A stretch of DNA of 12,643 nt from JANPCX01 sp046094425 (GCA_046094425.1 JBJTHI010000288.1:1-12643), one strand, 5' to 3'. Counted from the stretch's first letter, positions 1 to 6,913 are shown. The notes: generated from the letters alone by a model not told the origin. Made by a program: numbers and translations.

Positions 1-454
1 TCTCACGTTTTTTATCATGGTCCCGACTCTGGACAATGTTTACACGCTGGCCTATGAAACCTACAGCAGCAACAAACTTGCTTTTGACGAAGAGCTCAAA
101 CGCGGCGAAGTGCCCATGCGCGAGTTCATGCTGAAACAAACCCGCCAGGCCGACCTGGCTTTGTTCTCCAAACTCGCCAAGGTAGACGACAAAGTACCCG
201 CTTCTGATGTGCCCTTCAAAGTGCTGGTGCCTGCTTTTGTCACCAGTGAGCTCAAAAGCGCTTTCCAAATTGGGTTTCTGATTTTCATTCCCTTTCTCAT
301 CATCGACATGATCGTCGCAAGCGTCTTGATGAGCTTGGGCATGATGATGCTCAGTCCCGTCTTGGTCGCCCTGCCCTTCAAGCTGATGCTGTTTGTGCTG
401 GCTGATGGCTGGAATTTGTTGATCGGGTCACTGGCTGCGAGTTTTGCCGTATGA
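1..454 (+). CDS. fliP: FliP, flagellar export gate protein, 5'-truncated
   Basis: This is the C-terminal part of FliP, an inner-membrane subunit of the flagellar type III export gate, where FliP, FliQ and FliR together form the channel for secreted flagellar subunits. The reading frame is open from base 2, so the gene is cut by the window edge; the internal ATG at base 17 is not the true start, because the residues before it (LTFFIM) already match the family. The visible part has the short periplasmic segment (VYTLAYETY), then the conserved DVPFKVLVPAFVTSEL stretch, and then the two closely spaced C-terminal membrane helices with the family signatures AFQIGFLIFIPFLIIDM and GMMMLSPVLVALPFKL. 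The stop is 13 bases before fliQ, so the genes form one transcription unit. Identification is by recognised family sequence and by the neighbours fliQ and fliR. Confidence 0.95.
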   Translation, partial: LTFFIMVPTLDNVYTLAYETYSSNKLAFDEELKRGEVPMREFMLKQTRQADLALFSKLAKVDDKVPASDVPFKVLVPAFVTSELKSAFQIGFLIFIPFLIIDMIVASVLMSLGMMMLSPVLVALPFKLMLFVLADGWNLLIGSLAASFAV

Positions 455-467
455 GGTGGAAGAGTCT

Positions 468-737
468 ATGAATGCACAAGGCGTCCTCACCATAGGCCAG
501 CAGGCCCTGTACATGCTGCTGATGATTTCCGCACCAGTGCTCCTCACCGTGCTGGTGGTGGGTTTGGTGGTGAGCATTTTCCAAGCGGCCACGCAGATCA
601 ACGAGGCCACGCTCTCTTTCGTGCCGAAAATCATTGCCGCTGTGGCCGTGCTGGCTTTGGCTGGGCCTTGGATGCTCAGTACCCTGGTGGAGTATTTGCA
701 GCGCATCTTGCAAGCGATTCCATCGGTGGTCGGGTAG
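468..737 (+). CDS. fliQ: FliQ, flagellar export gate protein
   Basis: The 89-residue product has the usual FliQ length and two hydrophobic helices. Between them is the signature SIFQAATQINEATLSFVPK, which is typical of FliQ and of its type III secretion homologues. It is an inner-membrane subunit that packs around the FliP/FliR assembly to make the flagellar export channel. I chose the ATG at 468 because a purine-rich ribosome binding site (AGGTGGAAGAG) lies just upstream and because the resulting N-terminus MNAQGVLTIGQQALY fits the family. The in-frame ATG at 444 would overlap the end of fliP and add an atypical N-terminus. The stop is 10 bases before the fliR start. Confidence 0.95.
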   Translation: MNAQGVLTIGQQALYMLLMISAPVLLTVLVVGLVVSIFQAATQINEATLSFVPKIIAAVAVLALAGPWMLSTLVEYLQRILQAIPSVVG

Positions 738-747
738 CTTCATTTCT

Positions 748-1509
748 ATGCTGACCTTCACCGAAGCCGATGTGCTCGCTTGGGTCAGCCCCCTGCTCTG
801 GCCTTTCCTGCGTGTGCTGGCCCTGTTCGGTGCCATGCCGGTGTTGTCTCAGCGCGCGGTGCCGGTGCGGCTGCGTATTGCCCTCTCAGTCCTCATCGTG
901 TTGTGTGCCCAAGTGAGTCTGCCCACCATGCCCGTGGTGGCCCTGGACAGCAGCACGGCATTTTTGCTGGTGGTGCAGCAACTGCTGATCGGCTTTTCCT
1001 TGGGCTTTGTGGTGCGCATTGTCTTTGCCGCCGTCGAATTCGCGGGGGAGATTGTGGGCTTACAAATGGGCTTGAACTTCGCTGGATTTTTTGACCCCGC
1101 CACTGGCGGTCAAACCACGGCGGTGAGCCGCTTTTTTGGCGTGACGGTGAGTTGGCTCTTCATGGTGATTGGCGGTCACTTGATGTTGATTGCCGCCGTG
1201 GTGCAGAGTTTTCACGCCTTCCCCGTGTCCGCCGAGCCCTTTGCGTTTTTGCGCACGGTGCAGCCACAAACCTGGGGCAGTGAAATTTTCTCCCTGGGGC
1301 TGTGGATTGCCCTGCCCATGATTGCCATGCTGTTGTTTACCAATTTGGTGCTAGGCATCATCTCGCGGGTGGCACCGCAGATGAATATCTACGCCATTGG
1401 TTTCCCAGTGACCGTGTCCATCGGTTTGGTCGGCCTGCTGCTCACGCTGCCCGTGATGGAAGCGCCTTTCATCATGGCGCTGGAGCGTTTGCTGGCGAAT
1501 TTTCAGTAG
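748..1509 (+). CDS. fliR: FliR, flagellar export gate protein
   Basis: The 253-residue product has the normal FliR length and about six hydrophobic segments. The strongest family match is the central stretch GEIVGLQMGLNFAGFFDP, with a following conserved segment ending in FPVTVSIGLVGLLLTLPVM near the C-terminus. FliR joins FliP and FliQ in the membrane-embedded gate of the flagellar type III secretion apparatus. The ATG at 748 is preferred over the in-frame ATG at 634 because the earlier one lies inside fliQ in another frame. The ribosome binding site is weak (GGGTAG), so translation may depend on coupling to fliQ, whose stop is 10 bases upstream. It is the last flagellar gene in the window; no flhB follows it. 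Confidence 0.95.
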   Translation: MLTFTEADVLAWVSPLLWPFLRVLALFGAMPVLSQRAVPVRLRIALSVLIVLCAQVSLPTMPVVALDSSTAFLLVVQQLLIGFSLGFVVRIVFAAVEFAGEIVGLQMGLNFAGFFDPATGGQTTAVSRFFGVTVSWLFMVIGGHLMLIAAVVQSFHAFPVSAEPFAFLRTVQPQTWGSEIFSLGLWIALPMIAMLLFTNLVLGIISRVAPQMNIYAIGFPVTVSIGLVGLLLTLPVMEAPFIMALERLLANFQ

Positions 1510-1586
1510 TTGTGGGCGCAGAGCCTCCCTACCGACCGCCTCCGTGTGCGGACCTTGCGCTGGATCAAAGCGAGGCATCAATCCCA

Positions 1587-1629
1587 CTCTAGGATCAATT
1601 GCCCACCCCACTCAGGGCAATGACTAGAG
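1587..1629 (+). promoter_or_regulatory. Imperfect stem-loop just upstream of the 1645 gene
   Basis: An outer arm CTCTAG (1587-1592) pairs with CTAGAG (1624-1629), and an inner arm ATTGCCC (1598-1604) pairs with GGGCAAT (1615-1621), with a small asymmetric internal loop between them and a 10-base apical loop. No run of T follows, so it does not look like a standard intrinsic terminator for fliR. It ends three bases before the AAGGGA ribosome binding site (1632-1637) of the next gene, so a role in that gene's translation, or as a Rho-assisted 3' end for fliPQR, is possible but inferred. The rest of the 1510-1644 gap shows nothing recognisable. Confidence 0.4.
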
Positions 1630-1644
1630 CCAAGGGATCGCCTC

Positions 1645-2673
1645 ATGAACACCCCCAGCCCAGCGCAAGCCGAGTCCGTCGTCGGCATCTCGGTGAGAGT
1701 CCCCAGCACTATCTTGTCCAGCGTGGGCGCGCGGATTGCACAATCCGCCGTGCTCTTGCAAAAAGAAGCGGGTTTGTCTACGAATGCCAAGGACATCCTG
1801 GTGGAACTGGAAGCCTTGGGACTGGAGCTTCAAGAGCTGGTACACGGGCTGGATGTGCCCACTTGGCGCAATGCCGAGCCAGTGAACTTGCTTTGCGCCT
1901 TGCAGCGCGCTCACGGACTTTGGCTGCCCGAGTTGGCACGGCGGGGCAGCATCATGCATGTCACAGGCAAGCCCATCACTGTTCGAATCAACCCAGCCTT
2001 GCTGCAACAAGCCATTGACCTGTTGATCGAACATGCCAGTTCAGGCGCTGGCCACTTCACCCTGGAAACTGACAGCCTGCAAACCGAAGGCCCAGCCCTG
2101 CTGCGCATGACAAGCACGGCCAAAGAGGCGCTGCCGCATGAATTGCATTGGCAATTGCTGCGTTTGGTCGCGCGCGCCCATGGTTGGATGCTTCAACACG
2201 AACCCTCCATGAGCAGCGTCGGACCACCCACGCAGCGCATGAGCTGCCAATTTGGCGCGACCAAAGCCTTTGCGAGCACAGAAGGCCTACCACGCGCCAG
2301 AATCCCCCCGCACGCACGCATCTTGATCATTGACCACGATGAGTTCACACGCTTGTACGCGGCGCAATTGATAGAAGCTGTTGGCGCACGCGCGGATTGT
2401 GTGAGCAACATCCACCAAGCGCGCCTGGCCCTGAACGACGGCGACCCTGTGGCGGTGATCACCGGGGTTTCCGTCGACGATCCCGAGGCCCACGAGTTCT
2501 TCGAAGATTTGCGAGAGCGTTTGCCGCATCTGGCGTTGATCGAATTGGTCGATCAAGCCTTCGTTTTCTCAACCTCGGCACCACAAGGTGATGCGCCCGC
2601 CCGCATCGCGCGCCAGGACCTGGCCAACACCTTGGTATGGTCTTTGGGACAAGAGATCTCGCTGTCAGCCTGA
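1645..2673 (+). CDS. Degenerate histidine kinase-receiver-like protein, function unknown
   Basis: I do not recognise a named family for this 342-residue soluble protein, but its layout resembles a hybrid sensor kinase that has lost its catalytic residues. Residues about 45-135 match the region running from the second dimerisation helix to the N box (LQELVHGLD, then INPALLQQAIDLLIEHA), yet there is no H-box histidine. Residues 136-205 sit where the ATPase domain should continue, but the glycine-rich G boxes are absent. Residues 224-335 resemble a receiver domain, starting with ARILIIDHDE. At the end of the third strand, where the phospho-accepting aspartate belongs, the sequence is VAVITGVSV, and the conserved lysine is missing. 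The start at 1645 has AAGGGA seven bases upstream. It follows fliR by 135 bases, so a link to motility is possible but unproven. It may act as a phosphorylation-independent binding protein. Confidence 0.75.
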   Translation: MNTPSPAQAESVVGISVRVPSTILSSVGARIAQSAVLLQKEAGLSTNAKDILVELEALGLELQELVHGLDVPTWRNAEPVNLLCALQRAHGLWLPELARRGSIMHVTGKPITVRINPALLQQAIDLLIEHASSGAGHFTLETDSLQTEGPALLRMTSTAKEALPHELHWQLLRLVARAHGWMLQHEPSMSSVGPPTQRMSCQFGATKAFASTEGLPRARIPPHARILIIDHDEFTRLYAAQLIEAVGARADCVSNIHQARLALNDGDPVAVITGVSVDDPEAHEFFEDLRERLPHLALIELVDQAFVFSTSAPQGDAPARIARQDLANTLVWSLGQEISLSA

Positions 2674-2699
2674 GTCGTCAAAAAACACCAGCGCGACGA

Positions 2700-3317
2700 T
2701 CAAGCCTTGCGCGAAGGAAAAGCGCCCCGCCCAGATGGCAAAGGGCGCGGTCTCGTCGAACGCTCAGGGGGGCGCGTCCCACGGTTTTGCGGTGCAGACT
2801 GCTGGGCCGCTTCTTTGGCCTCTTGTTCGGCCTGTGCCAACACGGCGTCCAAGGCTTCTTCGGCCAGTCCATTGAGCGCGCAAAAGTTAGCGCGGGTCAA
2901 GGTGGTGTTCTTGAAATTGCGCAAGAGCGAGGCCCGCTTGAGCCGCCCTTGTTCTTCTTGCTCGCGCCGAGCTTCATTGTTGGCTCGCCGCCGCGCCAAC
3001 TCTTCCAGCGCCGCCTGTTTGTGCTCGGCACTGATCTCACCGGCAGGCTGACCATCCAAATCCACACGGTGAGGGGCTTTGCTCACCGCAATCAAATACG
3101 ACGTGCTGCCCGTGTGACGGCGAAAAAAAGCAGACAACACTTGCTTACTGAACAGACCCGGCGCACGCTCCTGAATATCCACTTGAATACGCAACTTCAG
3201 CGGCTTCACGCCACCCGCGAACAAAGCCGGGAACAGCGCTTTGAGCCGCTCGCCGCACTGGGCGGGTGACATGGCGGGTGCCGTTTGCGCAGGGGCAACA
3301 GCGTCGGGAGCAAGCAC
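2700..3317 (-). CDS. ProQ/FinO-family RNA chaperone
   Basis: The N-terminal part is a FinO/ProQ RNA-binding domain. Matching stretches are GGVKPLKLRIQVDI, the helix FSKQVLSAFFRRHTGSTSYL, and HRVDLDGQPAGEISAEHK, which is the family's most recognisable block. Proteins of this family bind structured sRNAs and mRNA 3' ends and influence their stability. An Arg/Glu-rich linker follows, then a segment with RASLLRNFKNTTLTRANFCA and a basic Pro/Arg tail; I do not see the Tudor-like C-terminal domain of E. coli ProQ. The listed start is a GTG at 3317 (205 residues). An ATG at 3272 gives 190 residues and also keeps the whole FinO domain. Neither has a good ribosome binding site, so the start is uncertain. 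The gene lies downstream of alaC on the same strand. Confidence 0.88.
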   Translation of the reverse strand: MLAPDAVAPAQTAPAMSPAQCGERLKALFPALFAGGVKPLKLRIQVDIQERAPGLFSKQVLSAFFRRHTGSTSYLIAVSKAPHRVDLDGQPAGEISAEHKQAALEELARRRANNEARREQEEQGRLKRASLLRNFKNTTLTRANFCALNGLAEEALDAVLAQAEQEAKEAAQQSAPQNRGTRPPERSTRPRPLPSGRGAFPSRKA

Positions 3318-3344
3318 AGGAGAGGGGTCAGAGGACAGAGATCA

Positions 3345-3373
3345 CACAATCGCAGGGAAAAGCTGCGATTGTG
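3345..3373 (-). repeat. 11-bp inverted repeat between alaC and proQ-like gene
   Basis: CACAATCGCAG (3345-3355) and CTGCGATTGTG (3363-3373) are perfect inverted arms separated by seven bases. The hairpin lies 18 bases after the alaC stop and about 28 bases before the GTG start of the ProQ-like gene. On the minus strand it is not followed by a T tract, so it is not a textbook intrinsic terminator. It could act as a partial terminator, an RNA-stabilising 3' end for alaC, a binding site for the downstream RNA chaperone on its own leader, or a DNA operator. The structure is seen; the role is inferred. Confidence 0.5.
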
Positions 3374-3390
3374 CCCTTGTCCGCCAACAG

Positions 3391-4596
3391 TCACCCCGGT
3401 GCCAACCCATCCTCGCGGAACATGGCTTTGATGCCTCGCACCGCCTGGCGTATGCGGTTTTCGTTTTCAATCAAGGCAAAGCGCACATGGTCGTCGCCGT
3501 GGTCGCCAAAACCAATACCGGGCGACACCGACACCTTGGCCCGCGCCAACAGTTGCTTGGCAAATTCGAGTGAACCCAGGGCGCGGTAATGCGGCGGAAT
3601 GCGTGCCCAGATGTACATCGAGGCTTTGGGCAACTCCACCGGCCAGCCTGCTTCGATCAAACCTTTGTAAAGCACGTCGCGCCGCTTTTGGTAGATGGCG
3701 GCAATCTCTTTCACGCATTGCTGGTCGCCTTCCAGCGCCGCAATGGCCGCAATTTGCAGCGGCGTGAAGGTGCCATAGTCGTGATAACTCTTGATGCGCG
3801 CCAAAGCGGCCACCAAGTCGGGGTTGCCCACCATGAAGCCCACACGCCAGCCCGCCATGTTGTAGCTCTTGGACAGGGTGAAAAATTCCACCGCGATGTC
3901 TTTCGCCCCGGGCACTTGCATGATGCTCGGCGCCCTCCAGCCGTCGAAGACGATGTCGGCATACGCCAGGTCATGCACCACAAAAATATCGTGCTTGCGC
4001 GCCAGTGCGATCACACGCTCAAAAAAATCCAGCTCCACACATTGCGCCGTGGGGTTGCTCGGAAAACCAAACACCCTCATCTTGGGCTTGGGGTAGCTGC
4101 CGCGTATGGTGCGCTCCAGCTCGGCGAAAAAATCAACGCCCGGCACATTCGGAACACTGCGAATGTCAGCCCCGGCAATGACCGCACCGTAGATATGGAT
4201 GGGATAACTCGGGTCGGGCACCAACACCGTGTCGCCGCGATCCAAAGTCGCCAACATCAAATGCGCCAAGCCTTCTTTGGAGCCAATGGTGACGATGGCT
4301 TCTTTGTCCGGGTCGATTTCCACCTGGTAACGGTCACGGTACCAATGCGAAATCGCCCGCCGCAGGCGCGGTATGCCCTTGCTCGCTGAATAACCGTGGG
4401 TGTCGGGGCGCTGCGCGGCCTCCGTGAGCTTGGCGACGATGTGCGCTGGCGTGGCCCCATCGGGGTTGCCCATGCTCATGTCAATGATGTCTTCACCACG
4501 ACGCCGCGCGGCTGCCCGCAATTCGGCGGTGATGTTGAAGACGTAGGGAGGAAGCCGATCAATGCGCGCGAAACGGCGCTGGCCTGTAGAAGACAT
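3391..4596 (-). CDS. alaC: Glutamate-pyruvate aminotransferase AlaC
   Basis: The 401-residue product is a PLP-dependent fold-type I aminotransferase very close to E. coli AlaC, which transfers the amino group from glutamate to pyruvate to make alanine in the cytoplasm. The N-terminus RRFARIDRLPPYVFNITAEL and the block DIIDMSMGNPDGATP are nearly AlaC-identical. The cofactor site is intact: NPT at 181-183, Asp209 in HDLAYAD, the Schiff-base Lys243 in LSKSYNMAGWR, and the substrate-carboxylate Arg372 in HVRFAL. I chose the ATG at 4596 because it begins right before the conserved region; the frame stays open to 4773 but the extra 59 residues are not family-like. The ribosome binding site is weak (GTGAAAG). 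It is divergent from the Rieske gene, with 228 bases between the two starts. Confidence 0.95.
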   Translation of the reverse strand: MSSTGQRRFARIDRLPPYVFNITAELRAAARRRGEDIIDMSMGNPDGATPAHIVAKLTEAAQRPDTHGYSASKGIPRLRRAISHWYRDRYQVEIDPDKEAIVTIGSKEGLAHLMLATLDRGDTVLVPDPSYPIHIYGAVIAGADIRSVPNVPGVDFFAELERTIRGSYPKPKMRVFGFPSNPTAQCVELDFFERVIALARKHDIFVVHDLAYADIVFDGWRAPSIMQVPGAKDIAVEFFTLSKSYNMAGWRVGFMVGNPDLVAALARIKSYHDYGTFTPLQIAAIAALEGDQQCVKEIAAIYQKRRDVLYKGLIEAGWPVELPKASMYIWARIPPHYRALGSLEFAKQLLARAKVSVSPGIGFGDHGDDHVRFALIENENRIRQAVRGIKAMFREDGLAPG

Positions 4597-4824
4597 ATTT
4601 TGAACTTTCACGTTAGCGCCCGGAACCGTCCGAGCGACGTGTTGCCCGCCTTTCTTGGCGACCAACGGGCCCATGGTAGCGCATGAAGCGCCCGATAGTG
4701 CGCTTCCAAAAAAGGATTTGGCCCCCGGGTACAATCCCCGGCCCGCTTCACCTGAACACAGCTTCAGACTCATTTGACAGCGGGGAATCCATTGGTGTCA
4801 TTGGTTTAGGAGATCCCGGGGATC
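4597..4824. promoter_or_regulatory. Divergent promoter region, alaC / Rieske oxygenase
   Basis: These 228 bases separate the starts of two divergent genes and should hold both promoters. A TACAAT at 4730-4735 is a fair plus-strand -10 candidate, but no good -35 hexamer lies at the right distance (TTCCAA at 4704-4709 is 20 bases away). Next to the Rieske gene, AGGAG (4808-4812) is a ribosome binding site placed rather far from the ATG, and a 13-bp palindrome, GATCCCGGGGATC (4812-4824), fills the space up to the start codon. I see no recognisable activator site and no small ORF with family-like content. Confidence 0.45.
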
Positions 4825-5937
4825 ATGTCCGACCTGAGCATCACGCTTGAAGCTCTCGCGCGCAGCCGCACGCAACTCTCAGTTTCCAGTTACTTCGACG
4901 CCGGTTTGTTCCAGCGCGAACAAACACGCATCTTTCAGTCTCGGCCCCGCTATGTGGGGCACGAGTTAGCAGTTACTGAAATCGGTCACTTTCATGCCCT
5001 GCCGCAGGAGGGCCAAGGCCGCGCTTTGGTGCGCACCAAAGACGGTGTGGAACTGATCTCCAATGTGTGTCGCCATCGCCAGGCCGTCATGCTCCAAGGC
5101 CGCGGCCACACCCAAAACAACATTGTTTGTCCCTTGCACCGCTGGACCTACGACTTGCACGGTCAACTCATCGGCGCGCCCCACTTCGAGCAAGACCCTT
5201 GCTTGAACTTAAAGAACTACCCGACTCAAACCTGGAATGGCTTGGTATTTGAGGGCCAAGGCCATCAGGTTCAAACCGACCTGGCCGGCATGGCACAAAC
5301 CGCCGCGCTGGATTTCAGTGGTTATGTGCTGGACCAAGTGAAAGTGCACGAATGCGACTACAACTGGAAAACCTTCATCGAGGTGTATTTGGAGGACTAC
5401 CACGTTGCGCCCTTCCACCCAGGCCTGGGCAAATTCGTGAATTGCGAAGACCTACGCTGGGACTTCGGCCAAGAGTATTCAGTGCAAACCGTGGGGCCGC
5501 AGAATGGTCTGGCCCAGGCGGGCTCGCCTACCTACCGCAAATGGCATGAAGCCGTGCTCAAGTACCGCAATGGCGTTCCGCCTGAACACGGTGCCATTTG
5601 GCTTACCTACTACCCCACGGTGATGGTGGAGTGGTACCCGCATGTGCTGGTGGTGTCCACGCTCTACCCCCAAGGCCCCCAGAAAACGCTGAATTTGGTG
5701 GAGTTTTATTACCCTGAAGAGATTGCCGCCTTCGAGCGCGAATTCGTTGAAGCCGAACAAGCCGCTTACTGGGAAACCTGCGCCGAAGACGACGAAATCG
5801 CGCAGCGCATGGACGCAGGTCGCCGCGCCCTGATGGAACGCGGTGACGACGAAAGCGGCCCCTACCAAAGCCCCATGGAAGATGGCATGCAGCACTTTCA
5901 CGAGTGGTACCGGCGCGTCATGGGAGACGCGCTTTGA
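4825..5937 (+). CDS. Rieske non-haem iron oxygenase, alpha subunit
   Basis: The 370-residue product has the two-domain layout of ring-hydroxylating or demethylating Rieske oxygenase alpha subunits. The N-terminal [2Fe-2S] site is complete: Cys82-x-His84 in NVCRHRQAV and Cys102-x2-His105 in VCPLHRWTYDLHG. The catalytic domain shows the mononuclear iron histidines His193 and His198 in YLEDYHVAPFH, with a likely third ligand Asp323 in CAEDDEIA. Three residues before His193, where naphthalene-type dioxygenases carry the bridging Asp, there is Glu190. That substitution is known in carnitine-monooxygenase-type enzymes, so an N-demethylating or monooxygenase role is possible. No reductase, ferredoxin or beta subunit is nearby, so the electron donor is encoded elsewhere and the substrate cannot be named. 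The gene ends in a strong terminator and is probably monocistronic. Confidence 0.9.
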   Translation: MSDLSITLEALARSRTQLSVSSYFDAGLFQREQTRIFQSRPRYVGHELAVTEIGHFHALPQEGQGRALVRTKDGVELISNVCRHRQAVMLQGRGHTQNNIVCPLHRWTYDLHGQLIGAPHFEQDPCLNLKNYPTQTWNGLVFEGQGHQVQTDLAGMAQTAALDFSGYVLDQVKVHECDYNWKTFIEVYLEDYHVAPFHPGLGKFVNCEDLRWDFGQEYSVQTVGPQNGLAQAGSPTYRKWHEAVLKYRNGVPPEHGAIWLTYYPTVMVEWYPHVLVVSTLYPQGPQKTLNLVEFYYPEEIAAFEREFVEAEQAAYWETCAEDDEIAQRMDAGRRALMERGDDESGPYQSPMEDGMQHFHEWYRRVMGDAL

Positions 5938-5954
5938 GCAACGTCCTAATCAAC

Positions 5955-5986
5955 AAAGCGCCGGGAACAGCCCGGCGTTTTCTTTT
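5955..5986 (+). terminator. Rho-independent terminator after the Rieske gene
   Basis: CGCCGGG (5959-5965) and CCCGGCG (5971-5977) form a perfect 7-bp G+C-rich stem with a five-base loop (AACAG). It is preceded by an A-rich flank and followed directly by TTTTCTTTT. It begins about 20 bases after the Rieske stop codon and ends before the transporter gene, so it separates the two transcription units. Confidence 0.93.
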
Positions 5987-6010
5987 CAACCGGTGAGCGT
6001 TGTGAACAAC

Positions 6011-6913
6011 ATGTCCTCGGTTTGGTTGATGGTGCTCGCAACTTTTTTGTTTGCCGCCATGGGCGTTTGCGTGAAGTGGGCTTCAGTGCACTACAGCGTG
6101 GCTGAGATTGTTTTTTATCGGGGCTTGATTGGCCTCTTGGTGATGTTCTTGATGAGCCGCGTGCAGCATTGCAGTTTGCGCACGGCCCATCCTGGTGCCC
6201 ATGCCTGGCGCAGTGCGTGCGGTGTGACGGCACTGAGCCTGTGGTTCTATGCCATCAGCCAATTACCGCTAGCCACTGCCGTGACACTGAACTACACCGC
6301 CTCGGTGTGGATGGCCTTGTTTTTGATGGGCAGCGCTATCGTCATCGGCTCAGCACGGGTTGATGTTCGGCTCGTGGCGACCATCGCCGCAGGTTTCGTG
6401 GGGGTCGCCTTGATTTTGCAACCCACGCTCAACCAGAACCAACTCTGGGCCGGCTTGGTGGGCTTGCTGTCGGGCATGTTGTCGGCGCTGGCGTATTTGC
6501 AAGTGGCCAGCTTGGGCCGTTTGGGCGAACCTGAAGTGCGGGTGGTGTTTTATTTCTCACTCGGCAGTGTGGTGATGGGCGGCGTGGGCACCTTGGCCCT
6601 GGGAATCAGTGCGCACAGCGCGAAGGGTGTGCTGCTGCTCTTGGGGGTGGGTTTGCTGGCAACCGCTGCCCAGTGGGCCATGACACGGTCTTATGCCAGT
6701 GGCCATCGTTTGGTCAATGCCAGTTTGCAGTACCTGGGCATTGCTTACTCATTCGTTTTTGGTGTGATCCTGTTTAACGACCGCGTCACCCTGCTGGCGT
6801 TACTCGGTATGCTGCTGGTGGTGGGCGCGGGTGTGATGGCCGCGCGGTTCAAACCTGTTGCACCCCCGAGCACCGAGGCCACTCCAGCCCCCGAGATCCG
6901 TCCCAAACCGTGA
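6011..6913 (+). CDS. DMT-superfamily EamA transporter
   Basis: The product (about 300 residues from the ATG at 6011) is almost entirely hydrophobic and can form ten membrane helices arranged as two EamA repeats. Typical repeat features are the opening helix with FAAMGVCVKWAS, the YRGLIGLL segment, and NYTASVWMALFLMG, mirrored in the second half by QYLGIAYSFVFGVILFNDR. Members move small metabolites across the inner membrane, most often as exporters of amino acids or related compounds; the substrate cannot be read from sequence. The frame extends upstream to 5843, but that part overlaps the Rieske gene and the terminator. GTG codons at 5993 and 6002 are alternative starts, the latter with a GGTGAG just upstream. 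Its stop overlaps the start of the sulfurtransferase gene. Confidence 0.9.
   Translation: MSSVWLMVLATFLFAAMGVCVKWASVHYSVAEIVFYRGLIGLLVMFLMSRVQHCSLRTAHPGAHAWRSACGVTALSLWFYAISQLPLATAVTLNYTASVWMALFLMGSAIVIGSARVDVRLVATIAAGFVGVALILQPTLNQNQLWAGLVGLLSGMLSALAYLQVASLGRLGEPEVRVVFYFSLGSVVMGGVGTLALGISAHSAKGVLLLLGVGLLATAAQWAMTRSYASGHRLVNASLQYLGIAYSFVFGVILFNDRVTLLALLGMLLVVGAGVMAARFKPVAPPSTEATPAPEIRPKP

Noticed and set aside
444..467. Earlier start for FliQ
   Set aside because: It overlaps fliP and lacks the ribosome binding site that precedes the ATG at 468.
2675..2699. Bidirectional terminator between the degenerate kinase gene and the ProQ-like gene
   Set aside because: The stem TCGTC/GACGA is only 5 bp with a 15-base loop, and the T run lies inside the loop on the minus strand rather than after the stem.
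3589..4389. A 266-codon plus-strand frame opposite alaC
   Set aside because: It lies entirely antisense to a gene whose protein is nearly AlaC-identical, and its translation is rich in His and Arg with no family-like motifs.
4704..4735. A sigma-70 promoter with TTCCAA and TACAAT for the Rieske gene
   Set aside because: The 20-base spacing is too long and the -35 match is poor; only the -10-like hexamer is noted within the promoter region.
4597..4773. N-terminal extension of AlaC to 460 residues
   Set aside because: The additional residues do not resemble the family, and the ATG at 4596 starts directly before the conserved N-terminus.
5479..5901. A 140-codon minus-strand frame opposite the Rieske gene
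   Set aside because: It mirrors the catalytic domain of the Rieske protein and has no ribosome binding site or family-like motif.
5843..6010. N-terminal extension of the EamA transporter
   Set aside because: It would overlap the Rieske gene and read through a strong intrinsic terminator; the hydrophobic protein begins at the ATG at 6011.
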